Shown piece after piece: positions 32,944 through 41,631 of a DNA stretch of 64,000 bases. Position 1 is the first letter of the stretch, and each line of letters begins with the position of its first letter. Source of the stretch: 34-65-8 sp963529855 (GTDB lineage: Bacteria > Pseudomonadota > Alphaproteobacteria > Sphingomonadales > Sphingomonadaceae). Where the stretch lies: positions 32,672-96,671 of the forward strand of contig CAURZK010000007.1 in the NCBI GenBank assembly GCA_963529855.1, written 5' to 3'. The notes under the pieces are model-generated. The model was given only the letters and a program-made list of their open reading frames with translations. It was not told where the DNA came from and did not search any database. The position numbers and the translations under genes are program-made.

Positions 32944-34293
32944 ATGACAGTTACCCGTTTCGCGCCATCGCCCACCGGGCGCCTGCATATCGGCAATATC
33001 CGCACCGCGCTCCACAACTGGATGCTGGCGCGCAAGGCAGGCGGTCGTTTCCTGTTGCGGATCGATGATACGGATGCGGCACGCAGCCGCGAGGAGTATG
33101 TCGACGCGATCCGCGCCGATCTCGCCTGGCTCGGGCTCGAACCCGATGGCGAGGAGCGGCAGTCGGCACGGCTGGAGATTTACGAGGCAGCTTTCGAAAA
33201 ATTACGGGCGGCGGGCCGGGTTTATCCGTGCTGGGAAACCGCGCAAGAACTGGAGCTGAAGCGCAAGGTCGCGCTGGGGCGGGGATTGCCCCCGGTCTAC
33301 GACCGCGCGGCGTTGAACCTGACAGAGGCGGAGCGTGCGGCCAGGGAAGCTGCTGGCGAAATCCCTCATTGGCGCTTTCTGCTCGACCATGGCGAGCCGA
33401 TCGTGTGGCAGGACGGGGTGCGCGGGGCGCAGAAATTCGATCCCGCGCAGCTCAGCGATCCGGTTGTGCGGCGCGCGGATGGATCATGGCTCTACATGCT
33501 GCCGAGCGCGATCGACGACGTCGAGATGGGCGTCACGCAGGTGCTGCGCGGGGAAGATCACGTTTCCAACACTGCCGTTCAAATTCAGATGTTTACCGCA
33601 CTTCATGCTGCAGGCGTGGGTGCCGCAGATTCCACGCCGCATTTTGCGCACGAGGCGCTTCTGGTCGGGAGCGAAGGCAAGCTGTCGAAGCGCCTTGGCT
33701 CACTGGGTTGCGATGCTTTCCGCGAGCGCGGGATCGAGCCTGCCGCAATCATCGCACTGCTTGCGCGGTTGGGAACCTCCCTGCCGGTCGAACCTATTGC
33801 AGACCCCTCCGTGCTGCTCGACACCTTCGATCTCGCCACATTCGGCCGCGCACCTGCCCGCTTCGACGAAGCGGAATTGGAGCGGCTCAATGCCGCGCTG
33901 GTTCACCAGATGGAGTATGCTGCGGTAGCCGATCGGCTGCCCGCAGGAATGGACGAGGCGGGCTGGCACGCGGTGCGACCCAACCTCTCGCATGTGGCGG
34001 AGGCTGCCGACTGGTGGGGGCTCGTCACTGGCCCGATCGAACAGCCGCAGTTCTCGGACGAAGACCGTGCCTATCTGGCCGAAGCCACCCGCTTGCTGAA
34101 ATGGGGCGAGGACCCGTGGCACACACTGACCGCTGCGCTCAAGGAAGCCACGGGGCGCAAGGGCAAGCTCCTGTTCCTGCCATTGCGACAGGCGTTAACG
34201 GGCATGGACCACGGCCCGGACATGGCTGAACTGCTGCCGCTTATCGGGGAGGTTGAGGCGAGGGCGCGGCTGGAACGAGCCGCAAGCCGGTAA
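32944..34293 (+). CDS. gltX: glutamyl-tRNA synthetase
   Basis: The protein has 449 residues from ATG 32944 (MTVTRFAPSPTGRLHIGNIR). The class I motifs are HIGN (HIGH) and KLSKR (KMSKS). The YPCWET segment replaces the zinc-site cysteines of some GluRSs. It charges tRNA-Glu. Many alphaproteobacteria carry two GluRS copies with different tRNA preferences, so this may be one of two. Upstream codons MKAAMGTG could extend it, but the family begins at MTVTRFAPSPTG. Confidence 0.94.
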   Translation: MTVTRFAPSPTGRLHIGNIRTALHNWMLARKAGGRFLLRIDDTDAARSREEYVDAIRADLAWLGLEPDGEERQSARLEIYEAAFEKLRAAGRVYPCWETAQELELKRKVALGRGLPPVYDRAALNLTEAERAAREAAGEIPHWRFLLDHGEPIVWQDGVRGAQKFDPAQLSDPVVRRADGSWLYMLPSAIDDVEMGVTQVLRGEDHVSNTAVQIQMFTALHAAGVGAADSTPHFAHEALLVGSEGKLSKRLGSLGCDAFRERGIEPAAIIALLARLGTSLPVEPIADPSVLLDTFDLATFGRAPARFDEAELERLNAALVHQMEYAAVADRLPAGMDEAGWHAVRPNLSHVAEAADWWGLVTGPIEQPQFSDEDRAYLAEATRLLKWGEDPWHTLTAALKEATGRKGKLLFLPLRQALTGMDHGPDMAELLPLIGEVEARARLERAASR

Positions 34294-34318
34294 TCGCCAT
34301 ATTCCAGTGCGGGTGCCT

Positions 34319-35776
34319 TTACCCCTCGTGCCGCTGCAGCTCGTCGCCAGCCAGCGTCACCACGTGCAGCAGGTTCGTGCTTCCCGGCGTTCCGAACGGC
34401 ACGCCCGCCAGCGCGATCAGCTTGGTGCCGGCCTTGCCAAAGCCATGGCGCAAGGTCATGCGCTTGCCCTTGGCAATCATTTCCTCGAAACTGCCGATGT
34501 CCTTGGTCGCGACCGGGTGCGCGCCCCAAAGCAGGGCGACCCGCCGAGCCGTCTTCATCGACGGCGTAAGGACCAGCATGGGCACGCTAGGCCGCTCACG
34601 CGCCACGCGGCGGGCAGTACTGCCGGATCCGGTGAACACGGTGATCGCGCCGATCGGCACGGTGTCGGCGATGGTCATGCAGGCGTGCGCCAGCGCGTCG
34701 GCGGTCGTCTGGTCGGGCGGAGTGTCGAGGAAGCGCACCCGTTCGCGGTAGGCGTCGTCGCGTTCCACCTGGGCGGCGATCCGGTGCATGATCGTGACCG
34801 CTTCTTCCGGCCAGGCGCCTGCAGCCGTTTCCGCACTCAGCATCACCGCGTCTGCCCCGTCATAGACCGCGTTGGCCACGTCGGAGACTTCGGCGCGCGT
34901 CGGGGCGGGGCTCTCGATCATCGATTCGAGCATCTGGGTCGCCACGATCACCGGCTTGCCCATCAGGCGCGCCTTGTTGACGATCTTCTTCTGCAGCGGC
35001 GGTACTTCCTGCGGTTCCAGTTCGACGCCCAGGTCACCGCGCGCGACCATGATGCCGTCCGCAAGCTCGATAATTTCGTCGAGCCGGCGAATCGCCATCG
35101 GCTTTTCGATCTTGGCGCAGATTGCGGGACCATTCGCGCCGATCAGCTTCTTCGCTTCGGCCACGTCCTCGGGCCGCTGGACGAAGCTGAGGCCGATCCA
35201 GTCCGCGCCCTGCTCCACTGCGAAGGCGAGATCGCGCCGGTCCTTGTCGGTCAGTGCAGGGATCGGAACTTCCGCATCGGGCACGTTCACACCCTTGCGA
35301 TCGGAAATGACCCCGCCGACTTCGGCCGAACACAGGATTTCGCTCTCGTCGGCCCGGATCACCTTGAGGCGAATCTTGCCGTCGTTGATCAGCAGTCGCT
35401 GGCCCTTTTCCAGCAGGCCGAACAGTTCCGGGTGTGGCAATTCCACACGGTTGTCGTCCCCAGGTTCAGGGTTACGGTCGAGCGTGAAATGCCCCGAATG
35501 GCGGATTACCGCCTTGCCTTCCTTGAATGTGCCGACGCGCAGTTTGGGCCCCTGCAGGTCGCAGAGTATTGCGATCGGGCGACCGAATTCCTTCTCCAGA
35601 TTGCGGATCGCCTTGATCGTCTGCGCGTGAAAGGCATGGTCGCCGTGGCTCATGTTGACGCGGAAGGCGTCGGCCCCGGCGCGCAGCAGGCGGCGGAGCA
35701 TGTCGGGTTCACGACTGGCGGGACCGGTGGTGGCGAGGATCTTGACCTTTCGGCCGCGCGGTTCAAGCTTCTGCAT
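34319..35776 (-). CDS. pyk: pyruvate kinase
   Basis: This 485-aa glycolytic enzyme converts phosphoenolpyruvate and ADP to pyruvate and ATP. It shows RVNMSHGDHAFH in the N-terminal barrel and the signature ICAKIEKPMAIRRLDEI with the catalytic Lys. It also has DGIMVARGDLGVE and the C-terminal allosteric domain. The GARGD motif appears as MVARGDLG. It converges with gltX (26-bp gap) and diverges from the DUF1244 gene. Confidence 0.96.
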   Translation of the reverse strand: MQKLEPRGRKVKILATTGPASREPDMLRRLLRAGADAFRVNMSHGDHAFHAQTIKAIRNLEKEFGRPIAILCDLQGPKLRVGTFKEGKAVIRHSGHFTLDRNPEPGDDNRVELPHPELFGLLEKGQRLLINDGKIRLKVIRADESEILCSAEVGGVISDRKGVNVPDAEVPIPALTDKDRRDLAFAVEQGADWIGLSFVQRPEDVAEAKKLIGANGPAICAKIEKPMAIRRLDEIIELADGIMVARGDLGVELEPQEVPPLQKKIVNKARLMGKPVIVATQMLESMIESPAPTRAEVSDVANAVYDGADAVMLSAETAAGAWPEEAVTIMHRIAAQVERDDAYRERVRFLDTPPDQTTADALAHACMTIADTVPIGAITVFTGSGSTARRVARERPSVPMLVLTPSMKTARRVALLWGAHPVATKDIGSFEEMIAKGKRMTLRHGFGKAGTKLIALAGVPFGTPGSTNLLHVVTLAGDELQRHEG

Positions 35777-35824
35777 AAGGCCAGGCTATGGCACAGCGGC
35801 GGGCCAACTCAAGGAATGGTTGCG

Positions 35825-36127
35825 ATGGATACGAATGCGCTCGACGCGCTCGACGACAAGGTTGCGGCGGCTGCGTTTCGCCGGCTGGTGCGGCACCTCC
35901 AGCACCGACACGACGCACAGAACATCGATTTGATGGGTCTGGCCGGATTCTGTCGCAATTGCCTGGCGGACTGGATCGTCGATGCCGGTTTTCCGGGGGA
36001 CAAGGCAGCGGCGCGCGAAGTCATTCACGGGATGCCGGCAGATGAATGGAAAGAGCGATACCAGTCACCCGCGACAGATGACCAGCTTGCCCGAATGGCG
36101 GCCAGCGTGGCCCGGAACCAGTCCTAG
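35825..36127 (+). CDS. DUF1244 family protein
   Basis: The protein has 100 residues from ATG 35825, with AAGGA 10 nt upstream. The core pattern FRRLVRHLQHRHDAQNIDLM plus GFCRNCLADW (C-x-x-C) and GMPADEWKERYQ is the conserved DUF1244 signature of alphaproteobacteria. It is small, soluble and cytoplasmic. The function is unknown. The paired Cys could bind a metal. It is divergent from pyk with 48 bp between starts. Confidence 0.82.
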   Translation: MDTNALDALDDKVAAAAFRRLVRHLQHRHDAQNIDLMGLAGFCRNCLADWIVDAGFPGDKAAAREVIHGMPADEWKERYQSPATDDQLARMAASVARNQS

Positions 36128-36160
36128 ACTGATGAGCAAGCTGGCGCCTGACAGACCGCG

Positions 36161-36289
36161 TCACCACGCCCAGTCATCCTGACATTTCGCGCATTCGTAC
36201 CCGCGACACCCGGGCGTGTCGTAGGGGCATCGCACCTTGGGCGCGATAACGACCAACAAGCGGTGCAGCCAGGTTAAGAATCGGGTCAT
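36161..36289 (-). CDS. 42-residue cysteine-rich small protein
   Basis: MTRFLTWLHRLLVVIAPKVR is a short amphipathic/hydrophobic helix. It is followed by CPYDTPGCRGYECAKCQDDW with four cysteines (C-x6-C-x4-C-x2-C), a possible zinc knuckle. Codon third positions are GC-rich like the host. No ribosome site is obvious and an in-frame upstream ATG (36361) would add 24 residues. The gene fills an otherwise empty 338-bp gap. No family is recognised. Confidence 0.42.
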   Translation of the reverse strand: MTRFLTWLHRLLVVIAPKVRCPYDTPGCRGYECAKCQDDWAW

Positions 36290-36465
36290 CAAGTATCTGA
36301 TATATCGTAAGAAAGACTCCGCAAAGCTTCTGCATGTCGATTGGCAGCACATTGCCAGCACTTGGGCTCAAGCTGGGGACGACTGGAAGTCCTGCCTTCA
36401 CCCGCTCTGCGTAGCTGGCTATCGGCGCTGCTTTCTGATTCTCACCCAGCCCGGAGCCTAGCCAA

Positions 36466-36702
36466 ATGGCCGAAACCACCGACGACCGCCTGCGCCTTCT
36501 GATCGAGCGCATCGAACGCCTCGAGGAAGAAAAGAAGGGGATCGCCGACGACATTCGCGACGTCTACGCCGAGGCGAAGGCCGTTGGTTATGACGCCAAG
36601 ATCATGCGGCAGATCGTCCGCCTCAGGAAGATGAAGCCCGACGATCGCGCGGAAATGGAAATGATCCTCGACACCTACAAGGCTGCGCTGGGCCTCGGTT
36701 GA
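36466..36702 (+). CDS. gapR: GapR-family (DUF2312/UPF0335) nucleoid protein
   Basis: This 78-aa all-helical protein contains ERIERLEEEKKGIADDIRDV and GYDAKIMRQIVRLRKM. This is the conserved DUF2312 pattern of GapR, the alphaproteobacterial DNA-clamping protein that binds overtwisted AT-rich DNA and supports replication and topoisomerase action. It is compact and probably tetrameric. The start at ATG 36466 is supported by the family N terminus. It stands alone with its own hairpin terminator. Confidence 0.9.
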   Translation: MAETTDDRLRLLIERIERLEEEKKGIADDIRDVYAEAKAVGYDAKIMRQIVRLRKMKPDDRAEMEMILDTYKAALGLG

Positions 36703-36713
36703 TCGCATTGCGC

Positions 36714-36740
36714 GGGCGCGCCCCGGAACCCGGCGCGCCC
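36714..36740 (+). terminator. GC hairpin after gapR
   Basis: GGGCGCGCC pairs with GGCGCGCCC around a 9-nt loop, 12 nt after the gapR stop. The T-run is minimal (TT). Confidence 0.6.
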
Positions 36741-36782
36741 TTCGCGCATAAGTCCTTGTGATTGTTAAATCGCGAGGATGAA

Positions 36783-37667
36783 ATGACGATTCAGACCCAG
36801 ACCAAGCCCGCCGACAAGGCCTTTATCGAAGAAACCGGCGAAGAACCGCGGATGCCGGGCCACGAGAGCAGTCTCGACCGGCAACCCGAATGGCAACCCC
36901 GTTATCCCGGTTCGGGCCGGCTGAAAGGCAAGGTCGCGATCGTTACCGGCGGCGACAGCGGTATCGGACGGGCGACCGCGGTTCTGTTCGCGCGCGAAGG
37001 CGCCAAAGTCGCGATCGCCTACCTCGAGGAAGACGACGACGCCGAGGCGACCGCACGTGCGATCGCGGAAGAAGGTAGCGAGGCGCTGCTCCATCGCGGC
37101 GACCTGGGCGATCCGGCAGTCTGCCAGGCGCTGGTCGACAAGACGATCGAGAAGTGGGGCCGGCTCGACGTGCTGGTCAACAATGCCGGTGAGCAACATC
37201 CCGACAAGGACGTGCGGGACATTACCACCGAGCAGCTTCAGCGCACGTTCCAGACCAACATCTATTCGATGTTCTATCTGGTACAGGCCGCGCGTCCGCA
37301 CCTCAAGAAGGGCGCGGCGATCGTAAACTGCACCAGCGTGACGATGTACCAGGGTTCGAAGGACCTGCTCGATTACAGCGCCACCAAGGGCGCGATCACC
37401 GCGTTCACGCGAAGCCTCAGCGAAAACCTGATCAGCGACGGGATCCGCGTCAACGCTGTCGCGCCCGGGCCCATCTGGACCCCCCTCAACCCGTGCGGCG
37501 GGACACCGCCTGAAGACATGGACGATTTCGGCAAGAATACGCCGATGGGCCGTCCGGGCGAACCGAACGAAGTGGCGCCAGCGTTCCTGTTTCTGGCGTG
37601 CGAGGATTCGTCGTATATGTCCGGCCAGGTGCTCCATCCCAATGGGGGCACGATCGTCAACGGATAA
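36783..37667 (+). CDS. SDR-family oxidoreductase (stress-type, YhdF/Gsp39-like)
   Basis: This 294-aa short-chain dehydrogenase has a characteristic N-terminal extension (MPGHESSLDRQPEWQPRYPG). The Rossmann glycine motif is TGGDSGIGRA. NNAG is present, and the catalytic Ser-Tyr-Lys is in NCTSVTMY ... LLDYSATKGA. The C-terminal HPNGGTIVNG is typical. The N-terminal extension and PEWQPRY motif match the general-stress SDR group. The substrate is unknown and NAD(P)H is the cofactor. The acetyltransferase gene starts 10 bp after it, so the two form an operon. Confidence 0.88.
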   Translation: MTIQTQTKPADKAFIEETGEEPRMPGHESSLDRQPEWQPRYPGSGRLKGKVAIVTGGDSGIGRATAVLFAREGAKVAIAYLEEDDDAEATARAIAEEGSEALLHRGDLGDPAVCQALVDKTIEKWGRLDVLVNNAGEQHPDKDVRDITTEQLQRTFQTNIYSMFYLVQAARPHLKKGAAIVNCTSVTMYQGSKDLLDYSATKGAITAFTRSLSENLISDGIRVNAVAPGPIWTPLNPCGGTPPEDMDDFGKNTPMGRPGEPNEVAPAFLFLACEDSSYMSGQVLHPNGGTIVNG

Positions 37668-37677
37668 GGCGGGCTGG

Positions 37678-38124
37678 ATGATACGCAGACTGGGCACGGG
37701 CGACCTCGCGCAGTTCCGCGCGATGAACGCCCTGTTCGCTGATGTGTTCGAGGACCCTTGCAGTTACTCGTCGCTGCCGCCCGACGATGCCTATGCCGCA
37801 GGCCTGCTTGCGCGCGAGGATACCATCCTGCTCGTGGCAGAAGACCACGGGGGGATGGTGGGCGCCCTGGCGGCCTATGTCCTGCCCAAATTCGAGCAGG
37901 CGCGCAGCGAAATCTACATCTACGATCTCGCGGTCCGGCCCAGCCATCAGCGGCAGGGGGTGGCGACTGCGCTGATTGCAAAACTGCGGCACATCGCCCG
38001 CGAAATGGGTGCCTGGGTGATCTACGTTCAGGCGGACACCGCGCCGGAAGATGCACCTGCCCGCGCGCTTTACGACAAGCTGGGGAAGCGCGAGGAAGTG
38101 TTACACTTCGATATCGCACCCTGA
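37678..38124 (+). CDS. AAC(3)-I-like aminoglycoside N-acetyltransferase (GNAT)
   Basis: The protein has 148 residues from ATG 37678. The central block GALAAYVLPKFEQARSEIYI, then YDLAV, the acetyl-CoA site RRQG-like HQRQGVATAL, YVQAD, and the terminal REEVLHFDI correspond nearly residue for residue to AAC(3)-Ia/fortimicin acetyltransferase as I remember it. It would acetylate the 3-amino group of gentamicin-type aminoglycosides. In a chromosomal, non-mobile setting it may instead be a proto-resistance enzyme with another natural substrate. It is co-directional with the SDR gene, 10 bp away. Confidence 0.85.
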   Translation: MIRRLGTGDLAQFRAMNALFADVFEDPCSYSSLPPDDAYAAGLLAREDTILLVAEDHGGMVGALAAYVLPKFEQARSEIYIYDLAVRPSHQRQGVATALIAKLRHIAREMGAWVIYVQADTAPEDAPARALYDKLGKREEVLHFDIAP

Positions 38125-38182
38125 TTGCCCCGCGCGCGTCGTTTCGCTAGGGGGCGCGGGTCATTCCAAACCAGGGTTTCCC

Positions 38183-38926
38183 ATGGCCGGCCATTCCAAA
38201 TTCAAGAATATCATGCATCGCAAGGGAGCGCAGGACAAGAAGCGCTCCGGCCTGTTTTCCAAGCTTTCGCGCGAGATTACCGTGGCGGCCAAGATGGGCC
38301 TGCCCGATCCCGACATGAACCCGCGCCTGCGCCTCGCCGTCAACGCGGCCAAAGCGCAGTCGATGCCCAAGGACAATATCCAGCGCGCGATCGACAAGGC
38401 GAGCGCAGCGGGCGGCGAGGATTACGAGGAAGTCCGTTACGAAGGCTACGGCCCGGGCGGCGTGGCGCTGATCGTGGAGGCGCTGACCGACAACCGCAAC
38501 CGCACCGCCACCAATGTGCGCACCGCTTTCAGCAAGAACGGCGGCAACCTCGGCAGCGAAGGGTCGGTCCAGCACGGGTTCGAACGGCTCGGCCTGATCG
38601 AATACGGCCCGGGCGCGGGTGACGAGGAAAAGGTGCTCGAAGCTGCGATCGAGGCGGGCGCGGATGACGTCGAAAGCGGCGAGGATGGCCATGCGATCTG
38701 GACTGCCGCCGACGCGCTGCACGGCGTGGCGGGCGAACTGGAAAAGACGCTCGGCCCGGCCGACGCGGTCAAGCTGGCGTGGAAGCCCAACATCACGGTC
38801 GAAATGGACGAAGCGGGCGCAGCGACGCTGCTCAAGCTGGTCGACGCGCTCGACGATGACGACGACGTCCAGACCGTATGGGGCAATTACGAGATTGCCG
38901 ACGAGGTGATGGAAAAGCTGGCATGA
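38183..38926 (+). CDS. yebC: YebC/PmpR-family DNA-binding or translation factor
   Basis: The protein has 247 residues from ATG 38183 (MAGHSKFKNIMHRKGAQDKK), the invariant family N terminus. The three-domain YebC pattern continues with YEGYGPGGVALIVEALTDNR and the acidic C-terminal domain. The family has been described both as transcriptional regulators and as ribosome-associated factors easing polyproline stalls. In alphaproteobacteria it commonly precedes ruvC, as here (with one gene between). Confidence 0.95.
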   Translation: MAGHSKFKNIMHRKGAQDKKRSGLFSKLSREITVAAKMGLPDPDMNPRLRLAVNAAKAQSMPKDNIQRAIDKASAAGGEDYEEVRYEGYGPGGVALIVEALTDNRNRTATNVRTAFSKNGGNLGSEGSVQHGFERLGLIEYGPGAGDEEKVLEAAIEAGADDVESGEDGHAIWTAADALHGVAGELEKTLGPADAVKLAWKPNITVEMDEAGAATLLKLVDALDDDDDVQTVWGNYEIADEVMEKLA

Positions 38927-38957
38927 TGTCCGCTCCTGAAAGCTGGACAATGGCCTG

Positions 38958-39308
38958 ATGTGGCCGATCGTCGCCAAGGCGCTGCTCGCCGGGGCGATGA
39001 TCGCCGCCATCGCCGAGATCGGCAAACGACTGCCTGCGACCGCGGCAATCGTCGCGTCGTTGCCGCTTGTCTCGGTGCTGGGAATGATATTCCTGTGGCG
39101 TGAACTGCCCGATGCGGAGAACATGGCACGGCATTCTTGGGCGACGTTCTGGTATGTGCTGCCCAGCTTGCCAATGTTTCTCCTCATCCCGGTGCTTCTG
39201 CGCAACGGGGTGTCGTTCTGGGCCGCACTGGCGTTTGGCTGCGCGCTGACAGTGGGGCTGTACCTCGCGATGATGCACCTTGGGCCTCGCCTGGGCCTTC
39301 GACTGTGA
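38958..39308 (+). CDS. DUF3147 small membrane protein
   Basis: This 116-aa protein has four hydrophobic helices: ALLAGAMIAAIAEIGKRL, TAAIVASLPLVSVLGMIFLW, FWYVLPSLPMFLLIPVLL and FWAALAFGCALTVGLYLAMM. The arrangement matches DUF3147. The stop overlaps the GTG start of ruvC (GTGA), implying translational coupling. The function is unknown. Confidence 0.78.
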   Translation: MWPIVAKALLAGAMIAAIAEIGKRLPATAAIVASLPLVSVLGMIFLWRELPDAENMARHSWATFWYVLPSLPMFLLIPVLLRNGVSFWAALAFGCALTVGLYLAMMHLGPRLGLRL

Positions 39309-39784
39309 CGATCGTCCTGGGGCTCGATCCCTCGCTCGCATGCACCGGGTGGGGCGTTATCCGCGTTGAAGGCAGCCGGCTGTCTCACGTCGCCAATGGC
39401 CAGATCGCCACGGATGCCCGTGCGCCGATGGCCGAGCGGCTGGCTGCGCTTCAATCGGGCGTGGCCGCGGTGATCGCCGGGCACGCGCCGGACCGCGGCG
39501 CGGTGGAGGAGATTTTCGTCAACAAGAACCCGCAGTCGACGCTAAAGCTCGCGCAGGCGCGCGGGGCGGTGCTCGCGGCGTGCGGCCTGGCCGGACTGAC
39601 CGTCAACGAACACGCCGCGCGTCTGGTCAAAAAGGCGATCGTGGGGACGGGCGCTGCGGAAAAAGCGCAGGTCCAGGCGATGCTGAAAGTGCTGTTACCG
39701 GGCGCTGTGCTGGCCGGTGCCGATGCTGCCGATGCGCTTGCCGTGGCCATTGCCGATGCGCATGGCGCTAGTCCGCGAGGTTAG
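39305..39784 (+). CDS. ruvC: Holliday junction resolvase RuvC
   Basis: This 159-aa endonuclease starts at GTG 39305. Acidic catalytic residues are visible in GLDPSLACTGWGV (Asp), VEEIFV (Glu) and DAADALAVAIADAH (Asp pair). It cuts four-way junctions during recombinational repair with RuvAB, which are not in the window. It is slightly shorter than E. coli RuvC (173 aa). The 3' end overlaps the convergent membrane-protein gene by 17 bp. Confidence 0.95.
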   Translation: MTIVLGLDPSLACTGWGVIRVEGSRLSHVANGQIATDARAPMAERLAALQSGVAAVIAGHAPDRGAVEEIFVNKNPQSTLKLAQARGAVLAACGLAGLTVNEHAARLVKKAIVGTGAAEKAQVQAMLKVLLPGAVLAGADAADALAVAIADAHGASPRG

Positions 39785-40163
39785 GATCGCGCAGCGCCAG
39801 CGCGCCGCGAATGCCGATTACCAGCGTCGCCAGAAAGGCGAAGTTCACGACCAGCCCTGGTAACGCCGTCATAGTCACAATCTTGGTGACGATTTCCAGT
39901 GTCACGAGCAGGGCGACCGCGACCGCCCAAAAGGCGCCCTTGCCCTGCCACAGCCGCGCGCCTGCAACGAGGCACAGCAGCACCTGCAAGCCGACCAGTG
40001 CGATGCCGATCTGCCCCTCTAGCCGGGTGGTATCGAGTTGCGCTGCAGAGAAATAACCTGCGAACGCCGTTGCCGCAGCCAGCAGGAACGCCCCCACTGC
40101 GCCCACGCGGGCTGCCTTGCGCGCATTGGCGTGGCGCGTCATGTCGAAGATACTCGCCATCAT
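39768..40163 (-). CDS. four-helix membrane protein, hypothetical
   Basis: The protein has 131 residues from ATG 40163, with AAGGGA 8 nt upstream. Hydrophobic segments are VGAVGAFLLAAATAFAGYF, IGIALVGLQVLLCLVAGARL, AFWAVAVALLVTLEIVTKI and PGLVVNFAFLATLVIGIRGA. No domain is recognised. It overlaps the end of ruvC on the other strand. Confidence 0.65.
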   Translation of the reverse strand: MMASIFDMTRHANARKAARVGAVGAFLLAAATAFAGYFSAAQLDTTRLEGQIGIALVGLQVLLCLVAGARLWQGKGAFWAVAVALLVTLEIVTKIVTMTALPGLVVNFAFLATLVIGIRGALALRDPNLAD

Positions 40164-40231
40164 TCAGGATTTCCCTTGCAGTGCCCGGCGCCAGCTTTCA
40201 CGAAGCGCCGCGGGGGTCAAGCGGAGCGACC

Positions 40232-40579
40232 ATGGCGTTGAACATCTACGGCATTCCCAACTGCGATACGGTGAAAAAGGCGCGCGTCTGGCTGGATGCG
40301 AACGGGATCGACTACACTTTCGTCGACTACAAGGAGCATGGCGCCGACGTGGCCGATCTGTCGCGCTGGGCTGACCGGCTGGGTTGGGAAGCGCTCCTCA
40401 ACCGCCGCGGAACAACGTTCCGGAAGCTGGAGGAGGCTCAACGGGCCGATCTTGACCGGACCAGGGCGATCGCCCTGATGGCGGCGCACCCCAGCCTGAT
40501 CAAGCGCCCGGTGGCTGAGCGGGGCGAAACATTGCTGGTCGGCTTCGACGCGCGCGAATGGGCGGCCGCGCTATGTTGA
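40232..40579 (+). CDS. ArsC/Spx-like thioredoxin-fold protein (YffB type)
   Basis: This 115-aa protein has the YffB signature YGIPNCDTVKKARVWLDANG with a single Cys. It has the family Arg-Pro turn LIKRPV and a C-terminal GFDAREWAAAL. YffB proteins are glutathione-linked members of the ArsC fold, and the single-Cys motif makes a true arsenate reductase unlikely. GGAG precedes the ATG. The 3' end overlaps the next gene by 7 bp. Confidence 0.85.
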   Translation: MALNIYGIPNCDTVKKARVWLDANGIDYTFVDYKEHGADVADLSRWADRLGWEALLNRRGTTFRKLEEAQRADLDRTRAIALMAAHPSLIKRPVAERGETLLVGFDAREWAAALC

Positions 40580-41631
40580 GGTTGCTCGGCGCGCTGGCGC
40601 TCGCCGTCATTCCTCTGACGGCGCAGGCGGCAGAGCCGCTCGTGATCGCGCATCGCGGTGCCAGCGGCGAACGGCCGGAACACACGCTCGCCGCCTACGA
40701 GCGCGCGATCGACCAGGGCGCGGACTATATCGAGCCCGATCTGGTCGTCACCAGCGACGGGGCGCTGGTCGCGCGGCACGAGAACGAGTTGTCGGGCACA
40801 ACCGACGTTGCCACGCGCGATGAATTTGCCGACCGCCGGCGAACCAAGACCATCGATGGCACGCAAGTGACGGGGTGGTTCGCCGAAGATTTCACGCTGG
40901 CCGAACTGCGCACCTTGCGCGCGCGGGAACGGGTGCCCGGCCTGCGCCCGAACAACACGCGTTTCGATGGCCTCTATTCAGTGCCCACACTGGCGGAGAT
41001 AGTGGCGCTGGCTCGCGCCAAGGAGGCGGAGACCGGGCGGCGCATTGGCCTTTATCCCGAGCTGAAGCACGCGACCTTCCTGCTGCAGGAGGCGGGGATC
41101 GACATGGTCGACCTGCTGCTGGCCGAATTCGCGCGGCTGGGGGTGACCGCAGCAGACCCGGTCTTCATCCAGAGTTTCGACGTGGCGCCGCTGCGCCGGC
41201 TCGACCAGCGAAGCCAGTACAAGCTCACCCAACTGGTCGCGGCCGAAGGCGGCCCGGCCGATGAGGCGGCGTTAACTTACGCCGACATGCTATCACCCAG
41301 TGGCCTGGCGGGGATTGCGCTTTATGCCGACGCGGTGGGCGCGCAGATGCAGCTGATCCTGACGTCATCGGGCGCTCCCACAACGCTCGTGGCCGATGCT
41401 CGCACGGCCGGACTGCCGATCCACGCCTGGACGCTGCGCAAGGAAAACGCTTACCTGCCATCGTCGCTGCGGCGGGGCACCGGCGAAGGCGCGCGCGGTT
41501 GCCCCGAGGCGCTGTTCGCAATGCTGGCCGCCGCGGGCGTTGCGGGGGTCTTCGCCGACGATCCCGCCATCGCCGTTGCCGCGCGAGGCGGCGCGACCTG
41601 CCGTCAGGATCGCGTGGCGGACAGAATGTAA
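40573..41631 (+). CDS. secreted glycerophosphodiester phosphodiesterase
   Basis: The protein has 352 residues from ATG 40573. A signal peptide (MLRLLGALALAVIPLTAQA) precedes a GDPD barrel with HRGASGERPEHTLAAYERA (catalytic His), EPDLVVTSDG and the second His in VARHENEL. It is a periplasmic enzyme releasing glycerol-3-phosphate from phospholipid head groups (GlpQ-like). Overlap with the YffB gene suggests one transcript. The C-terminal end overlaps ubiG by 28 bp in convergent orientation. Confidence 0.9.
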   Translation: MLRLLGALALAVIPLTAQAAEPLVIAHRGASGERPEHTLAAYERAIDQGADYIEPDLVVTSDGALVARHENELSGTTDVATRDEFADRRRTKTIDGTQVTGWFAEDFTLAELRTLRARERVPGLRPNNTRFDGLYSVPTLAEIVALARAKEAETGRRIGLYPELKHATFLLQEAGIDMVDLLLAEFARLGVTAADPVFIQSFDVAPLRRLDQRSQYKLTQLVAAEGGPADEAALTYADMLSPSGLAGIALYADAVGAQMQLILTSSGAPTTLVADARTAGLPIHAWTLRKENAYLPSSLRRGTGEGARGCPEALFAMLAAAGVAGVFADDPAIAVAARGGATCRQDRVADRM

